From Arenicola marina (taxonomy: Eukaryota; Annelida; Polychaeta; Arenicolidae), in NCBI GenBank assembly GCA_964019135.1, contig OZ025265.1, positions 3,664,318 to 3,728,317 of the forward strand: DNA of 64,000 nt. The letters are read 5' to 3'. The notes under the pieces are model-generated. The model did not search any database. It saw only the letters and a program-made list of their open reading frames with translations, and was not told the DNA's origin. A program made the position numbers and the translations under genes. Position 1 is the first letter of the stretch; every line of letters starts with the position of its first letter. Of the stretch, positions 35,952 through 48,081 are shown piece by piece.

Positions 35952-37621
35952 TATGGTGTAGCCCTATAGCCTAGCTATTAGATACTGAAGACTGCGAACC
36001 GACGTATGCAGCCGTTATGTCACAAGAAAACTTCCCGTTTTTTTTAGTGAAACAGACAAACGAACAAACAAACACGACCAAATGACGAATTTTCGTCATA
36101 ACAAACGCATACAAGCAGATACACACACAGACAGACACAAGTATGCATTCACATTCACATTCATGTGGCAGATTGTGTATTTTGGGCCCCAGTAACTTAC
36201 AATCATCATTGAATGTCTGACCCAGGATGTCGGGCGACACATAAACTTATTATAAAACGCTACATCATCGTATGATATCGGATTGTAGTTCATTACTCAA
36301 TAAAGTTCAATAAAGCAAAATGTCTGACATATTGCAACGAACATAGGCTTAGCACCTCATAAATGTCGGCGGGCTGACAGCTTGCCGTGATCGTGAAGAA
36401 CTGGACGGCCGTTTGACAACATTCGGGCATGTTGTAACGAAGAGCTTTGGGCAGACATTTAGCAACAACGAAAGCTGATTTGGGCTGTCATTTTGCAACG
36501 GGCGGACATCTTGCAACGTAACAAGATATGTTACGGGCATTCCTCTGCAAAACAGCAGTGTTCCATGTAGTGAAACTACAGTGTTTGGCAAGACGAAGGA
36601 AGGTTGAGCAGCTACAGACATGGAATCAGTCAGGTGACCAACCCCTTTATGGCTTCGGAATCCGGGGCTGGGCGGGATAGGGAAGCCATCGGGCGCTGGA
36701 TATTCAACAGCCTTCTTTTGTTTTATACGTGTATGAAAACATTACATGTCGTGTTTCGCTGTTCTGTTTGGTACTTGATTATCAATTGTAATTGCGTACA
36801 GGTCAGAGTTCACATATGTATGCGTCAGCTGAAAGTTTAATAATTAAATGCGTAGATACGAATAGGGGGCATGCACCTTTATAGTATAAGTATTTATATT
36901 ATAAGTAAGACAAGCCATCATGTAGTAAATTTAGTAAGGAGGTATTAGTGCAATGAGAAAAGCTGGAATCGACCTCTGCGAAATAAATAATCTAGCAACG
37001 ACATAACGTTTCTGTAACGTTTTTAGACAGATAACAGAGTTCAACTGCACATGTCTCCCATTGTAGGAAAAGTGACTTGAACCGGAATATAATACCCCGT
37101 AAAACGCCAACAGACTTGCAACATATTTTCCCGATTAGTGACGGCCGCGTAGGTAATTCTACGTAATTCAAGCGTAGCTGCGGTGTCGACGGATGCTCTT
37201 TTGCAGTTGGCGCTGCAATTTCCTGTTGTTTGCCTACTCAGTGGGTAACAGCATGAGGCCGTTTGGTGCACTGTGTGGCTGCTTTCTCCACCAGATTGAC
37301 GGTGTATGTGCCGCCACATAACGGAGCTCCGCATACCGCAATCTGAAAAACGCCGTCGTTTTTCATGCCAACGATGCCAGAGTAGGATTTTGTCCCTGGG
37401 ATGTTTTTGCCGCAGACACACAGACGCTACTGCCGCCTACCGACTGTTTTGCTCATTAAGCAGCTTCCGTAGTACGAGCTGGCAGCAATACCATTAGACA
37501 CGTTTCTTATGTAATTGGGAACAATCATAATAAGTTGATTTCCTCTAATTAATGACGAAACTGGACCGTTTAGCTACCACGTTGACATTTGTCTCGTTCA
37601 TTTAATGTGACGGTCATTAAG
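35952..37621. other. Unassigned intergenic stretch
   Basis: An (ACAA/ACAG)n-rich patch lies at 36050-36140. The minus frame 37421-37041 has no recognised domain. No exon is supported. Confidence 0.3.
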
Positions 37622-38146
37622 AAATCCAGCAAGAGTGATAGGTCCAGCCAAAGTGATGAGTCCAGCAAGAATGATAGGTCCAGCCAGAGTGATGAGTCCA
37701 GCAAGAGTGATAGGTCCAGCCAGAGTGATGAGTCCAGCAAGAGTGATGGGTCCAGCCAGAGTGATGAGTCCAGCAAGAGTGATAGGTCCAGCCAGAGTGA
37801 TGAGTCTAGCAAGAGTGATAGGTCCAGCCAGAGTAATGAGTCCAGCAAGAGTGATAGGTCCAGCCAGAGTGATGAGTCCAGCAAGAATGATAGGTCCAGC
37901 CAGAGTGATGAGTCCAGCAAGAGTGATAGGTCAAGCCAGAGTGATGAGTCTAGCAAGAGTGATAGGTCCAGCCAGAGTGATGAGTCCAGCAAGAGTGATA
38001 GGTCCAGCCAGAGTGATGCGTCCAGCAAGAGTGATAGGTCCAGCCAGAGTGATGAGTCCAGCAAGAGTGATAGGTCCAGCCAGAGTGATGCGTCCAGCAA
38101 GAGTGATGGGTCCAGCCAGAGTGATGGGTCCAGCCAGAGTGATGAG
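37622..38146 (+). repeat. 18-bp minisatellite arranged as 36-bp pairs
   Basis: The basic unit TCCAGCMAGAGTGATRRG alternates between a GCAAG and a GCCAG form, giving about 29 basic units. One plus frame reads as a Ser/Asp repeat (SSKSDRSSQSDE), another as ARVIGPARVMSP, and the minus strand as LWLDLSLLLDSS. Because 36 is a multiple of three, each frame keeps one repeat peptide. Flanking sequence gives the Ser/Asp frame an ATG at 37589 and a stop at 38194, 201 codons in all, but nothing else argues for a gene. Confidence 0.85.
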
Positions 38147-38464
38147 TTACCAATACTGGCCCTACACTCTGGTGTTCGACTGCTCACAGCGTGACAAACC
38201 TTGAGTATGCCCTAGGGATTAAGGTTGTTTGGATAACCCTAAGTAAAATAGGACTTTGACAGATATATATGTTAAACACTCATTCTCAATAAAACGGTGC
38301 AATGTAAGTTTTTTATGGTACAGGGTGATATGATGCTAAATATCTTTCTGTCGGCCATGTTGTTTGATTATTATGAGTTACCTGTATGGGACGCCTTAGA
38401 GAGTCTAATCGATTCAACTCTTCCAGGCAGAGAAGAGCTCATCCAAGAAGAGAGAATATGAGCG

Positions 38465-38719
38465 ATGAATCGATCGCGTCTGACGAGTTGGAAGAGGGCA
38501 ACCATTTGTTTCAATATGGCGCAAGCAAACCCGTCCGTTGTCGCTCTCAGCGTTATTCCGGTTATTTTAGAACTCTTAGAAGACGACGATGAACTATTGG
38601 ATGAAAGACGATGTGAAGAATTGGGCATTATACCGATACTAGCGATGATGTTTCGCTTCGTGTACGTATATCGCATATATAGAACTATTCAACGTCCAGA
38701 TATCATTTGGCATTCATGA
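38465..38719 (+). CDS. Possible first exon of the Harbinger transposase
   Basis: The open frame includes VVALSVIPVILELLEDDD and DELLDERRCEELG, an acidic Leu-rich stretch like the N-terminus of many animal HARBI1-like transposases. It lies upstream of the DDE exon on the same strand. The splice donor was not fixed, so the link is inference. It could equally be an unrelated frame. Confidence 0.35.
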   Translation: MNRSRLTSWKRATICFNMAQANPSVVALSVIPVILELLEDDDELLDERRCEELGIIPILAMMFRFVYVYRIYRTIQRPDIIWHS

Positions 38720-38864
38720 CTATATGTTACACCACAAAGACACACGGTGGAAGGGTGGGGGCGGGTAGTGAACAGCTCATCCGCTGAACCGCATGCCCTA
38801 ATGGGATGTAGTATAAATTGTGCTTGCGGAGGAGGTGCCACTGTAGGAGGTAAGACGCTAGGTG

Positions 38865-39130
38865 CAGGGGCGAATCTAGGAATTTGAAAAGGCGCGGGTG
38901 GGGGGGGGGGGGGGGGCGGGTTAAAAGGAAAAAAAAATGTGACTGGTGGGAGGGGGGAAATGGATGCCCCGTTGTGTCCATTTATTTTCGCAACCGGGGG
39001 GGCTCTGGTTTTCATCTAAAAAATGTCTCTTGTCGATGTATTTCGTCAAAAAGCCCGACTTTCACAGTGTATGCACAAATTCCCAAGTGGGGGCGGTGCA
39101 ACCGCCCTTCCCGTCATAGATCCACCCCTA
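38865..39130. mobile_element. hAT-like MITE with G-run
   Basis: The left end CAGGGGCGAATCTAGG and the complemented right end TAGGGGTGGATCTATG are imperfect inverted repeats of the CAGGGGCGGATCyAGG type found in invertebrate MITEs. A G17 run sits near 38901. No clear 8-bp target duplication was found. It appears to lie inside the Harbinger element. Confidence 0.45.
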
Positions 39131-39569
39131 AAGTGGGAACGGCATGTGCCGGGAGATTGTCACACGCCCGCCCACCCCCATCCCAACACTATGGACACTA
39201 TAGATCGTGCAGCCATTCACACCAATCCCGCCACAAAAAAACGGGGTGAAATGCCTAAGGATGGAGCAGGGGAGGCTTCATCTTGCACTTTCAAGAAGGG
39301 TGATGGGGCTTCGGGGACATGAAGTCAGGAAAGAATGGATATCGGCTTATAGTGGCCTGTAGTGGCATCCTTCAGATCATTCAAGGTAGTCATGAAGATG
39401 TGTATGCGCTGTTGATAACGTCTTGAAAAAATACAGTTTACAGCAACAACAAAATTCATCGCCAATACCCGCCATTCTATCAGCTACTGTAACGGTCCAT
39501 CAGATAAACCTATAAATATGGATGAAATAACTGAAGCATTTTGCTGCATAATGTATGTATTTTTTGCAG

Positions 39570-40590
39570 GAATCGGGTGGCCGCTATTCGCACTAAGAAC
39601 TTCTTCGAAGAGTTGGTCCCTCAATACCCGCGAGCCACATTTAAGCAACACTTCCGCATGTCTCCGAAAAGCTTTGAAACCCTTGCAGGTCACCTGGCTC
39701 AGTACGAGGACTTCCAGAATCAGCCAGGAGGCCGACCAGCGGTACCGGTGGAGAAATGCCTTGAAATGGTCTTTCTGTGGCTGCTAGCCACAAATGAAAC
39801 CAGAATAATGTAGCTGAGCGTTTCAACATCAGTGTCTCCACCCTTCACAATATCATTCACAAGCTAATGGATGTCACCGTCATACACCTGTACCCGACGT
39901 TTGTCCGTTGGCCAGCTGTTGCAGAAAAAAGGTCAATCGAACAGGAATTTCGCAACAAGCGTGGCTTTCCAGGCGTCATTGGCGCTATCGATGGCAGTCA
40001 TATACCAATCATGAGGCCAGTGAAATACCCTGAAACCATTTGTCAACCGCAAAGGCTTCTACTCTGTGCTTTTGCAAGCTGTGTGTGATGACGACCTTAA
40101 GTTCACCGATACAGTGATTGGATGGCCCGGGTGTGTACACGATGCAAGGGTCTTACGAAACTCGTCCTTCTTCGAGTCCGCTGCTGGAAAGTGCGAACCG
40201 GACTACCATGTATTAGGAGACTCTGCCTACCCCATTGCACAATGGCTTCTTACTCCCTTCAAAGACGGCGGCAATTTAACCGAAGATCAATCACGATACA
40301 ACTATGTACACTCAGCTACGCGTATGGCCATTGAGAGATCTTTTGGAGTGCTCAAAGGACGTTTCCCTATTTTGAAGTTTGTGCGTTGGAGTAGCGTGCA
40401 AGACATATGCCAGCTTGTCCTCACCACAATTGTTTTCCACAATATCTGCCACATGCATGAGGATGATGTTGAACAATATCTTGTAGCACAGGATGAAATC
40501 AACCATTACCCTAACCTGTTTGTTAATGATGCTATAGGTCTTGCCAAACGTGATAACATTGTTCAACTTTTGAGGCATGTAAATCAATGA
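39570..40590 (+). pseudogene. PIF/Harbinger (HARBI1-type) DDE transposase, broken
   Basis: The exon starts after a good acceptor (TATTTTTTGCAG) at 39569. It begins with a helical N-terminal part (NFFEELVPQYPRATFKQHF, RMSPKSFETLAGHL) and an HTH-like AERFNISVSTLHNIIHKL. The catalytic DDE_Tnp_4 domain follows: first Asp in GAIDGSHIPI, second Asp in GWPGCVHDARVLRNS, and Glu in ATRMAIERSFGVLKGRFP. All three acidic residues are present. The reading frame is lost at two places, near 39810 (ending in TAG at 39811-39813) and near 40030-40045 between the KYPE and FVNRKGFYSVLL words. It ends at 40590. The product would cut and paste the element at 3-bp targets together with its Myb-like partner. This copy cannot make the full protein. 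Confidence 0.88.
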
Positions 40591-41276
40591 TTTCGGTAAC
40601 AGCATTGCGCAAGTATTGGGAGGCTTACTTTTAGGTTGTTCCATTGATACCTTCCATATGTGTGGAGTGTTCACTTAGGCCTTGAAACTAGTGTCATGAA
40701 GAAGAAGCAACCAAATATCAGCTTTGATATTGTGTCTTCAGAGGGTTCGGTCACCTAGTCTGTAACTGTAATTGTCTATTAAACACATGGTAATGAAAGT
40801 GGTGTTTTTCATGTGGCGATGACACGGATAAATCACGTACATCAAGGTTGGCGTTCAATTAATAAAGCGGGACACTTACAAGTGCCTCATTGTTTTACTC
40901 AATAACCGAAATATCACTGTACAGGCGCCGTTCCGGACGACCCCGATAAATGGTATACGTTCATACGCTATTTGTGTACAGAATTTTGGTTCGAATGACC
41001 AACCATATATGCATGCAAAGAGAAAACTAAATGACGTCACTGTGATAGATAAATGTTTATTTTACAGGGCATTTAGGTACTCATGATACGCATACAAACC
41101 ATCGTATAAAAATAATAACACCTTTCGCGTCAACAGTGCATAAATGGGTGTGCGGGTATTAAACTGGATACACTGGACCCTCTGAAATGAAATCGGTCAT
41201 ACTTCGTGTAAACATGGAAACATTTTGTCAGACGCCGAGAAACAGTGAATCCTACTTGACACGGAAAAGAACCAAG
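40591..41276. other. Spacer between the convergent Harbinger genes
   Basis: AT-rich with no frame of note. It probably holds both 3' untranslated regions. Confidence 0.4.
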
Positions 41277-42489
41277 CTAACAAAAATAATGTTCGGTAAA
41301 TAGCAGCACTTTCTTTGTGTGATCACTAAAAATGACTGCTATATTCGCTCGGCACAAATGAACCCTTATAATGAACCGAAAACTTCTGCAAACACTGGTA
41401 GTCATTGACGTGAAAAGAAACATAATCTTCTCCTCCTGCTCCTTCATATCCGATCGGTAGTCCTGTAGCCAACTGAGGAATTGGTCTGACGCCCGACGTT
41501 TCGCACCTCGCTTCCCTTTGCCGGCCGCGTGATGTGTGATGCCGGCTGGCTCGCTTTTTATGCCGGCAATGGTAGCGGTTCCATTCCCCACGTTGGAAGA
41601 GCAAATGTCGGGTGTACTTCTCCCAGAGGACGTTGAAGGTGATGAATCTCTGGTAGCCGGGCAGGTTTCCCTTCCATTGTCGAATACCACGGCTGGTCTA
41701 ACCGTTGATAACCGTAAATGTTAGACAGCTCTTCATAGAAAGGGCAGGTCTTACGACCTTGTCCCGACCTGTTGTTGTTGTCAACGGTACGTCGGTACGC
41801 CGCGGTCACCGTCTTCCATTTGCCCTCCACTTGCAGGTGCGTGAATAACGTCGCAAACGCATCGTTCCGCGCAGCCGTGATGTTCTGCCATATGATACGC
41901 TTCTGCTTCTTTGGGTCCCTGAAGTCTTCCCCGTGCTTTTCATACAAAGCGATCAGAAACGTGGTTCTCTCATTTGTCCAGGTGACTGAAACAAAGGCAC
42001 CTGGGTAAGCATATGTATGATTAAGATGGCAAGTGGGAATGAGTATCAAATCGGTATCGGACAGTTATCAGGGAAGACTTTACAAAGCGGTAATAAGCTA
42101 CATGTCGAATAAGTAATATATGAAGGATAAATATAACTACTGTTATTAAATGTACTGTATATTTCTTAAAGCGCTGTTTCAAGAAAAAATGTGCTGTCGG
42201 CACATAGACCATCGCGAAATATCATCAATTATGGTCAGTTGATGAAGGATACGTGAAACTGGGGAATATTACACTAGTCGGCAACGCATGGTTGCAATAG
42301 TATGTACCACACTTTAGACCCAACCTTCAATGTACATGTATATATTCTGATATCTATATCGGTAACTGACATACCTTCTTTAGTCACCACGTCTTTGATG
42401 CCGACACAACCATGCTTAAGGGATGATCCAAAGTCCCCCATGCTAGTGAAGACCGTGTCGCACATTTCGCATTGGTAGTGCACTTCTTG
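41277..42489 (-). pseudogene. Harbinger Myb/SANT-like accessory protein, two exons, probably broken
   Basis: PIF/Harbinger elements encode a DNA-binding Myb-like partner. Here it is convergent with the transposase. Exon 42489-42375 has a good acceptor (TTTGCTTGCAG) and donor (GAAG|GTATGT) and encodes a C-x2-C...H-x-C finger-like segment (YQCEMCDTVFTSMGDFG). It joins in phase to the exon starting at 41995 (acceptor TTTGTTTCAG) as KEVTWTNERTTFLIALYEKH, a Trp-rich SANT/MADF-type helix region extending through VEGKWKTVTAAYRR. The frame must change near 41690 to continue into the basic tail (KRGAKRRASDQFLSWLQDY) that ends at 41277; this is a frameshift or an unseen small intron. An upstream first exon is likely missing. 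Confidence 0.75.
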
Positions 42490-43350
42490 CTGCAAGCAAA
42501 CGACACAAATACAGCTAATTGATCTTTATACATATCTTTAGCCGTCCAGAAATCGGCTGTCCGGCAGATTCATGTTGAGGTAGGGAGACCAGGTTTACAA
42601 AGTATGGTATCCTATTTTATCAGCTGTTGACTCCCCTATTTCACGACATACCCATAGTGCATGCATCCCCTATCTCACCACCTATTTGAGCTCAACCCCT
42701 TATTTCACCACCTACACAAAGTGGATAAGTTTCACCACATCCCCCACTCCAAGTTAACAAGAACGTTTGGTGTTGGGCACAAGGGTGGATGGTCGAATGC
42801 CTTATTTGGGGATGAGGTCTCCGCTACCGCTGTTAAAAAGTTTTACGGCTAAGGAACTTACAACACACCCTTTTACACCAGGCAGTGGATTTTGACAGCA
42901 CCACCAGACATAGTAACATGGTTTTCATACACGATCATAATGCTCCCCCGCAGCCAAATTATAATGAGTATCATGTCCCCGTGTACAATGCAAGCGCCCC
43001 ATCTCCCTCCGTACCCCGCCCAACACTCCCACCGGATAGGCAAACATAACGTTGATGTCACACCCCATCATATGGTTGTATGGTTCGCAGGAGAACTAGA
43101 CGTCCCATCGCACCCCTCTCCCCATCCCACTTCCCTACACAAACTAGCACATGTATGTCAATACAAGTTCACACATTATCGCCCAACATCAAGGGATAGA
43201 TTGCTCCTTAATTAAAGATGTATCACTCATACACTGCTAATATCTTAGGACAACATAATTAAACGTCTATTGTAGTGTCTCGCATCAAGTCAGACCCTGT
43301 GTTTCGTACAGTTGGCGTTTAGACAAGTGATTTGACCATACGTAGCGAAA
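42490..43350. other. Probable Harbinger flank or first intron
   Basis: No coding motif is recognised. Confidence 0.3.
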
Positions 43351-43530
43351 CTTACATGTTCAGCTTCCGCCATCTTGGAATAGCCTCTGCCTCTTCTCTC
43401 TTCCACCTCCATGGGTGGAAGAGCAGAAGAGGTCTTCTCGGAAGAGAAGAGGCAAAACGATCGTACTGCTGCACTCCTCCGGAAGAGGTAGACTTTGGAA
43501 GAGGCGAATCGATCACGCCCTTTGGGTGCG
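43351..43530. repeat. Candidate right terminal region of the Harbinger element
   Basis: The segment is full of GGAAGAG/CTCTTCC words, including the inverted pair CTCTTCCACCTCC-ATGG-GTGGAAGAG. Complemented, its outer part (ATCGATTCGCCTCTTCCA) resembles ATCGATTCAACTCTTCCA at 38408-38425. This pair could be worn terminal inverted repeats of a ~5.1-kb element. No 3-bp target duplication was fixed. Confidence 0.35.
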
Positions 43531-45900
43531 CGGAAAGTTGGCACATTTGATACTTTAAATTTTCATACTCGCTTCATGTAGGCATATACTCAAAATAGGT
43601 TAGTTAAAACGAACCAAATGGGATTCAATAATAGAATCCCGTGGGTATTTCTGCCAAAGGCCTCTTCCAGCTCACAATGTTAGGACCAAATATAACGAAT
43701 TGCGTATCCTGCAACGCTTTGAAGTGTTGTCGCTGGTTCAGTCAATTTTGGATGGGTGAGTGTTTAATGGTCCAATTGAAAAAATGGAACATAAAGCAAA
43801 ATCATGTAATATACTGTCATGGTTTTCTACAACATCGTAGAGGAAACATATACAAAGAGTCTTCCTCTAGACTTCAAATAAATAACACTGTGGCAGAAAA
43901 CCTGTTTCGTTTCTGAATGCGCATATATATAGCAGTGAAATGTATGTTACCGTATGTCAGGCCTAAAATATATGATGATGCCGATCTGCAACTTTGGGCT
44001 AAAGGAGGCCATGCCATTAAGGTGTAAGATATCATGTAATTGAATTCTTTGAGTGCGCCGCAAAATTTGCATGCATCCTTTATTGCAAAAATGAAATGTG
44101 CGTTACTGAAATGTCCGTTATCACATGATGCAAAACTACCGTTTAAGCAGTAGCCAACTTAGCTTTGATTGAACATGTGACTTCTCCTACCCAACTTCGT
44201 TCTGCTTGGCAGAAAAGGGCACTTCTTTTTCAGTTACTTATACATACTTTATAGAGAGACTTGAACCTCGTTAACATGGGTGTTCATTTAATGGGCTCAG
44301 TATAATCTGTCAGAACAATGAAGACGATGCTGAATCAATCTGAACATTCCACATGTATCAAATTCCTGCAAAAATCTTGTAAGCATCATCATATTCTACC
44401 AATTGGTGCTCTGGCGCTCTTCAAAACTTGTGAAATGAACATGACTATCACTTGAAATGTACGTTAGCAATGTGCATTTCGGTTCATGCCCACTCGCTTA
44501 TAATCAGACTTTGACCAGCTTCCATATGACACCATTCGATAATTAAGTCTAAGTATTCTGGCATATTGTTGACAAAAGTAAAATGTTACAATTATTTAGC
44601 GTACCACAACATGTACGTTTATTGAGAGTCTTCCACTTTTCAAGGTCGTTTCAAACACTCACTACAATCCTAGGAAAACGTTGTATTGTATGATCACTGA
44701 CCTTGACACATTCAATGGACAATGTTTTCAACCTCAAACGGAAGATTATGTGTATATTTTAAGTCATTTTCTTTCTTTCATGATCGTGGCATTTTTTAAC
44801 GAACAAAATCTAATTTGGTTAGCAGGGCCCGCAAATGCCGAGTGCAAGCATATTAGGTACCTACCGGACATCACAATGCTGAACACGGAATGCATTAGGC
44901 AACAGAACAATACGTGTAGCTGCGATAGAAGTCCTTGTGACGTACATTTCTAAAGGAAATGATATCACATGATTAGGACACACGCACGCATTTTGAAGTA
45001 AATTAATTTTTCACAAATTTCAAATCGTCATTTGCACCGTTTTATTGAGAATGAGTGTGAAAACGCTGGTAGAATTAAGCGTTAAGCCACATTAATCGCT
45101 GCATTATTGAAGTTGCGGCTTGTTGTGCTACACATGTATAGTGTGGAAGGATAAGTCGCCACGGGCCACAATGCTGCCTTGGTGGCTCCGTCTGCAAGTT
45201 ACTTGGTGGCACTTGAAGATCACATGTAAACCTTATGACGACGTGTACACATCTATCGCGCATGATTCCTTCTTTTATATTCGGTGCCAGAGCTAATCGA
45301 ACAAAAATCCAATATGGACCATCTTAGTGGAATCATCTGACACGGTATTCATAAACAACATTAGACAACGCAAATATACTTAATGTTAAGTAGAACATTT
45401 GACGAGCGGGTTTTCTGGTCCAAAATAAAAGAAGAAGATATCACGCAGACACGATTTAAGTTATTTATGTTTGATGTCTCTGGGTGCAAAACTCGAGTAG
45501 AAACAAATCTACTACGATACAACGCCTGGGATGTTAGAATGCTATAGGTGTCTTTACACCTATATGCCTCAGTAATGTTATCAAAGTGTTTTATCGAAGA
45601 GCTTTGGTGTCCCCTAGTCAGTGTTAAATAATGTTTATGCAGCGAGCTGTGTTTCTAATACTAGAGACTGAGGCCAGTACAGTACCAACAGGACGAAGCA
45701 AAAATATCTACTCCTTTCAGAGACTAAAAACGTGAGCCGCGTCTATAATGCCACTGATTGCCTTTTTTTCTTCTTTAATGAGAAGCAGCCAAGGTGGAAC
45801 GACTGCCACGGCGACAGGCGAGGAACGGTTGAATTGTAATATGGCCGGTCCTGTCTATTTCTCTGGAGTGCCTTGCTTCTATCACATTGGTTTCAGACTT
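43531..45900. other. Unassigned intergenic stretch
   Basis: No exon, RNA gene or element is recognised. The largest frames are below 95 codons. Confidence 0.35.
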
Positions 45901-45913
45901 AATTGATTCGTGT
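45901..45913 (+). repeat. LINE target-site duplication, left copy
   Basis: AATTGATTCGTGT, exactly repeated at 56384-56396. Confidence 0.88.
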
Positions 45914-46129
45914 GTCAATTGAGTGTCAACGGCCACCGCCAAAGAAAAAGTGGATCACAGAGCAAGTGGGTGAAAATGATATAGATAAAATGCAAGAATA
46001 AGTCACATACAAGAGCAAGGACATGTCACTCTTAGTATATCATGCTAGGAAGTAACAAGAATGTGCTGACATATTATGAATTGTTTGCCGAAGTAGCCAT
46101 TTTGTGACGGCCAGGCCACGTCCACAAAG

Positions 46130-47071
46130 GTGCCACTGGCTCGGGGACTGTCTCAAAGTCGGAGCATGGGCAAAAAGTCTAACCAAAAGAGAAGACGAAA
46201 CAGCAGTGGTGCAGTTACCCCAACAAAAACAGAAGAACTTCTGGAGTCTCCCCGGGAAGAACAAGATAAAGACGACCAACCTGTAGCCATGGCGGAGGGC
46301 TTTAACTTAGAACTTAGCGCCACGCTACAGGAAATCCTTAGAAAAGTGGACTGCTTGCCGGACATCAAGATGGCAATAGGGGACATGAAGAAAGACGTGG
46401 AGTCGTTGAAGGAGTCGTGTAACTTCAATGGCCAAAAGGTGCTGGAGCTAGACCAGGAAAACAAGTCCCTCAATGAGAGATTGAGGAAGCTGGAAAAGCA
46501 AGATTCAAGTCAGAAGATAGGTGCACTAGAAGAACAGACAACAACGCTGAAAGCAGAAATTGTAGCTCTAGAGTCCTACAACCGTCGAGGGAACCTAATA
46601 TTCTATGAAGTACAAGAAACAGAGGGTGGAATCGAAGATTGTGCCCGCATCATCCAGGACATCGCACTTAACCAGTTAAAGCTACAACACGGCGCGGACA
46701 TCAAGCTGCAACGATGCCATCGGCTTGGGAAGAAACCAACGGACGGATCCCGACGAGACAGACACCGACCGATCATCGCGCGGTTTGCTTATTTCACGGA
46801 CAGGGAGATAATTTGGCGGAATAAACAACTACTTCGCGGGAGCAGAATCTACATTGAAGAGGATTTCCCCAAACTTAAACAAGAACGTCGAAGGATTCTG
46901 CTTCCTATAATGAAAGCAGCTAGGAGCGATGGCAAACGAGCGACACTGAAGGCAGATCAGGTTCTGGTTGGTGGACAAGTCTACACCACCGCAACATTGG
47001 ACACACTACCGGAGAGCTGGAGAACAAAGTCACCAGGTAACAGCGTCCAGAACACTTCGCTACAGCATTAG
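46130..47071 (+). CDS. LINE ORF1 protein (coiled coil, RRM, C-terminal domain)
   Basis: An intact frame of up to 313 codons. The likely start is MGKKSNQKRRR at 46166, with a basic N-terminus; MPLARGL at 46130 is the most upstream ATG. A heptad coiled coil runs from about residue 60 to 150 (LQEILRKVDCLP ... LERLRKLEKQ-like words). An RRM follows, recognised by SYNRRGNLIFYEV and CHRLGKK, then RPIIARFAYFTDREIIWRNK. The basic C-terminal part is IYIEEDFPKLKQERRRILL, as in L1-type ORF1 (Transposase_22) proteins. Such proteins form trimers, bind the element RNA and act as chaperones in the particle. The stop is at 47071. Its lack of breaks contrasts with the decayed ORF2. Confidence 0.85.
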   Translation: MPLARGLSQSRSMGKKSNQKRRRNSSGAVTPTKTEELLESPREEQDKDDQPVAMAEGFNLELSATLQEILRKVDCLPDIKMAIGDMKKDVESLKESCNFNGQKVLELDQENKSLNERLRKLEKQDSSQKIGALEEQTTTLKAEIVALESYNRRGNLIFYEVQETEGGIEDCARIIQDIALNQLKLQHGADIKLQRCHRLGKKPTDGSRRDRHRPIIARFAYFTDREIIWRNKQLLRGSRIYIEEDFPKLKQERRRILLPIMKAARSDGKRATLKADQVLVGGQVYTTATLDTLPESWRTKSPGNSVQNTSLQH

Positions 47072-47523
47072 TCTCTTAAGGCTTTAAATAGGCCCCGCGG
47101 TGTGTGGAGACGGTCCCCGACGGCCACACGGTATCGTTACGTAACCTTTGTTGACCTACTGGGTAAGGCCACATGGTCTCCACTGAAGCGTAGCATCGAG
47201 CAGCTCACTAACCAGTAATGGAAACGCACAAGGCCACGCAAACTGCGAGCATTAACGTGTACATATGGAAATGTTTGTTTCTGCCCTCCTCCTTAGGCAT
47301 TACATGTACGGACATGATACTTTGAAAGTTATGTTATCATGTACACAGCGTATGGAAAGTTTCATATGTTCCCCACATTAAATCTTAATGTTACTGCTCT
47401 AAGAATATATGTCAGCATGAAGCTATACTCGGGTAATCGAATAGCCATTTGTGCCGAAGTTACAGTGCTGTTTGTAACAGCTGCCATACGCATTCCGAAT
47501 CAGAGTAAATATGTTTTGTTTCT
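47072..47523 (+). other. LINE inter-ORF region left of the LTR element
   Basis: No frame of note. By position it lies between ORF1 and the inserted element, so it belongs to the LINE or to the edge of the insertion. Confidence 0.45.
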
Positions 47524-47682
47524 CACCTTCACTTATGCTAATGAGCTGAAAGATAGACGGGCAGTTCTGTCACTCTGTCGTTGGTCGTTGCCACTGCAAC
47601 ACCCCACTGACCTGTTTGTCTTCTGTAATAAACTACGTTATACATTCTAACCATGTCCGTCTGGCTTGTAAATAACGTAACA
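47524..47682 (+). repeat. 5' LTR (recognisable part)
   Basis: It matches the end of the 3' LTR at all but one base and ends in ACGTAACA. TGGTGGCAGCGG follows immediately, where a primer-binding site is expected. Confidence 0.8.
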
Positions 47683-48081
47683 TGGTGGCAGCGGTGAAAA
47701 ACAGGAACAGTGGAAGACAAGACGACGTTATGACAACTATGAGGCAAGTTGCAATGGAAGTTCGGCGCAACTTTGGTCCATAAATGTTAAAACCCATGCT
47801 GGAGCAGACCACGTGACCGCATGGTGCCGAATGCCGGCTCGTTTTCACAAGTTCTACACCTCTATCCCCGAAGACGGACAAGCCTCGTCAACGCAACCAT
47901 GTGGTGTAGTGAGTAAAAAAGACCAGTTTGACTGTAAACTAGGAATGACTCTCTAACTCGTTGACAAATTCTATAAAAGAAGAAAACTGGAATAGAAGCG
48001 TAAAAACTCTATTATCGCCCAGTTTGTTTACTCTTGAACTGTCAGTGTCACCGTAGCTGTCAAAATACTGTATCTGTCAAG

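Noticed and set aside
37589-38204. Ser/Asp-rich 201-residue protein
   Set aside because: Several frames on both strands are equally open over the 18/36-bp repeat, with no domain or signal peptide outside it. Kept only as a repeat.
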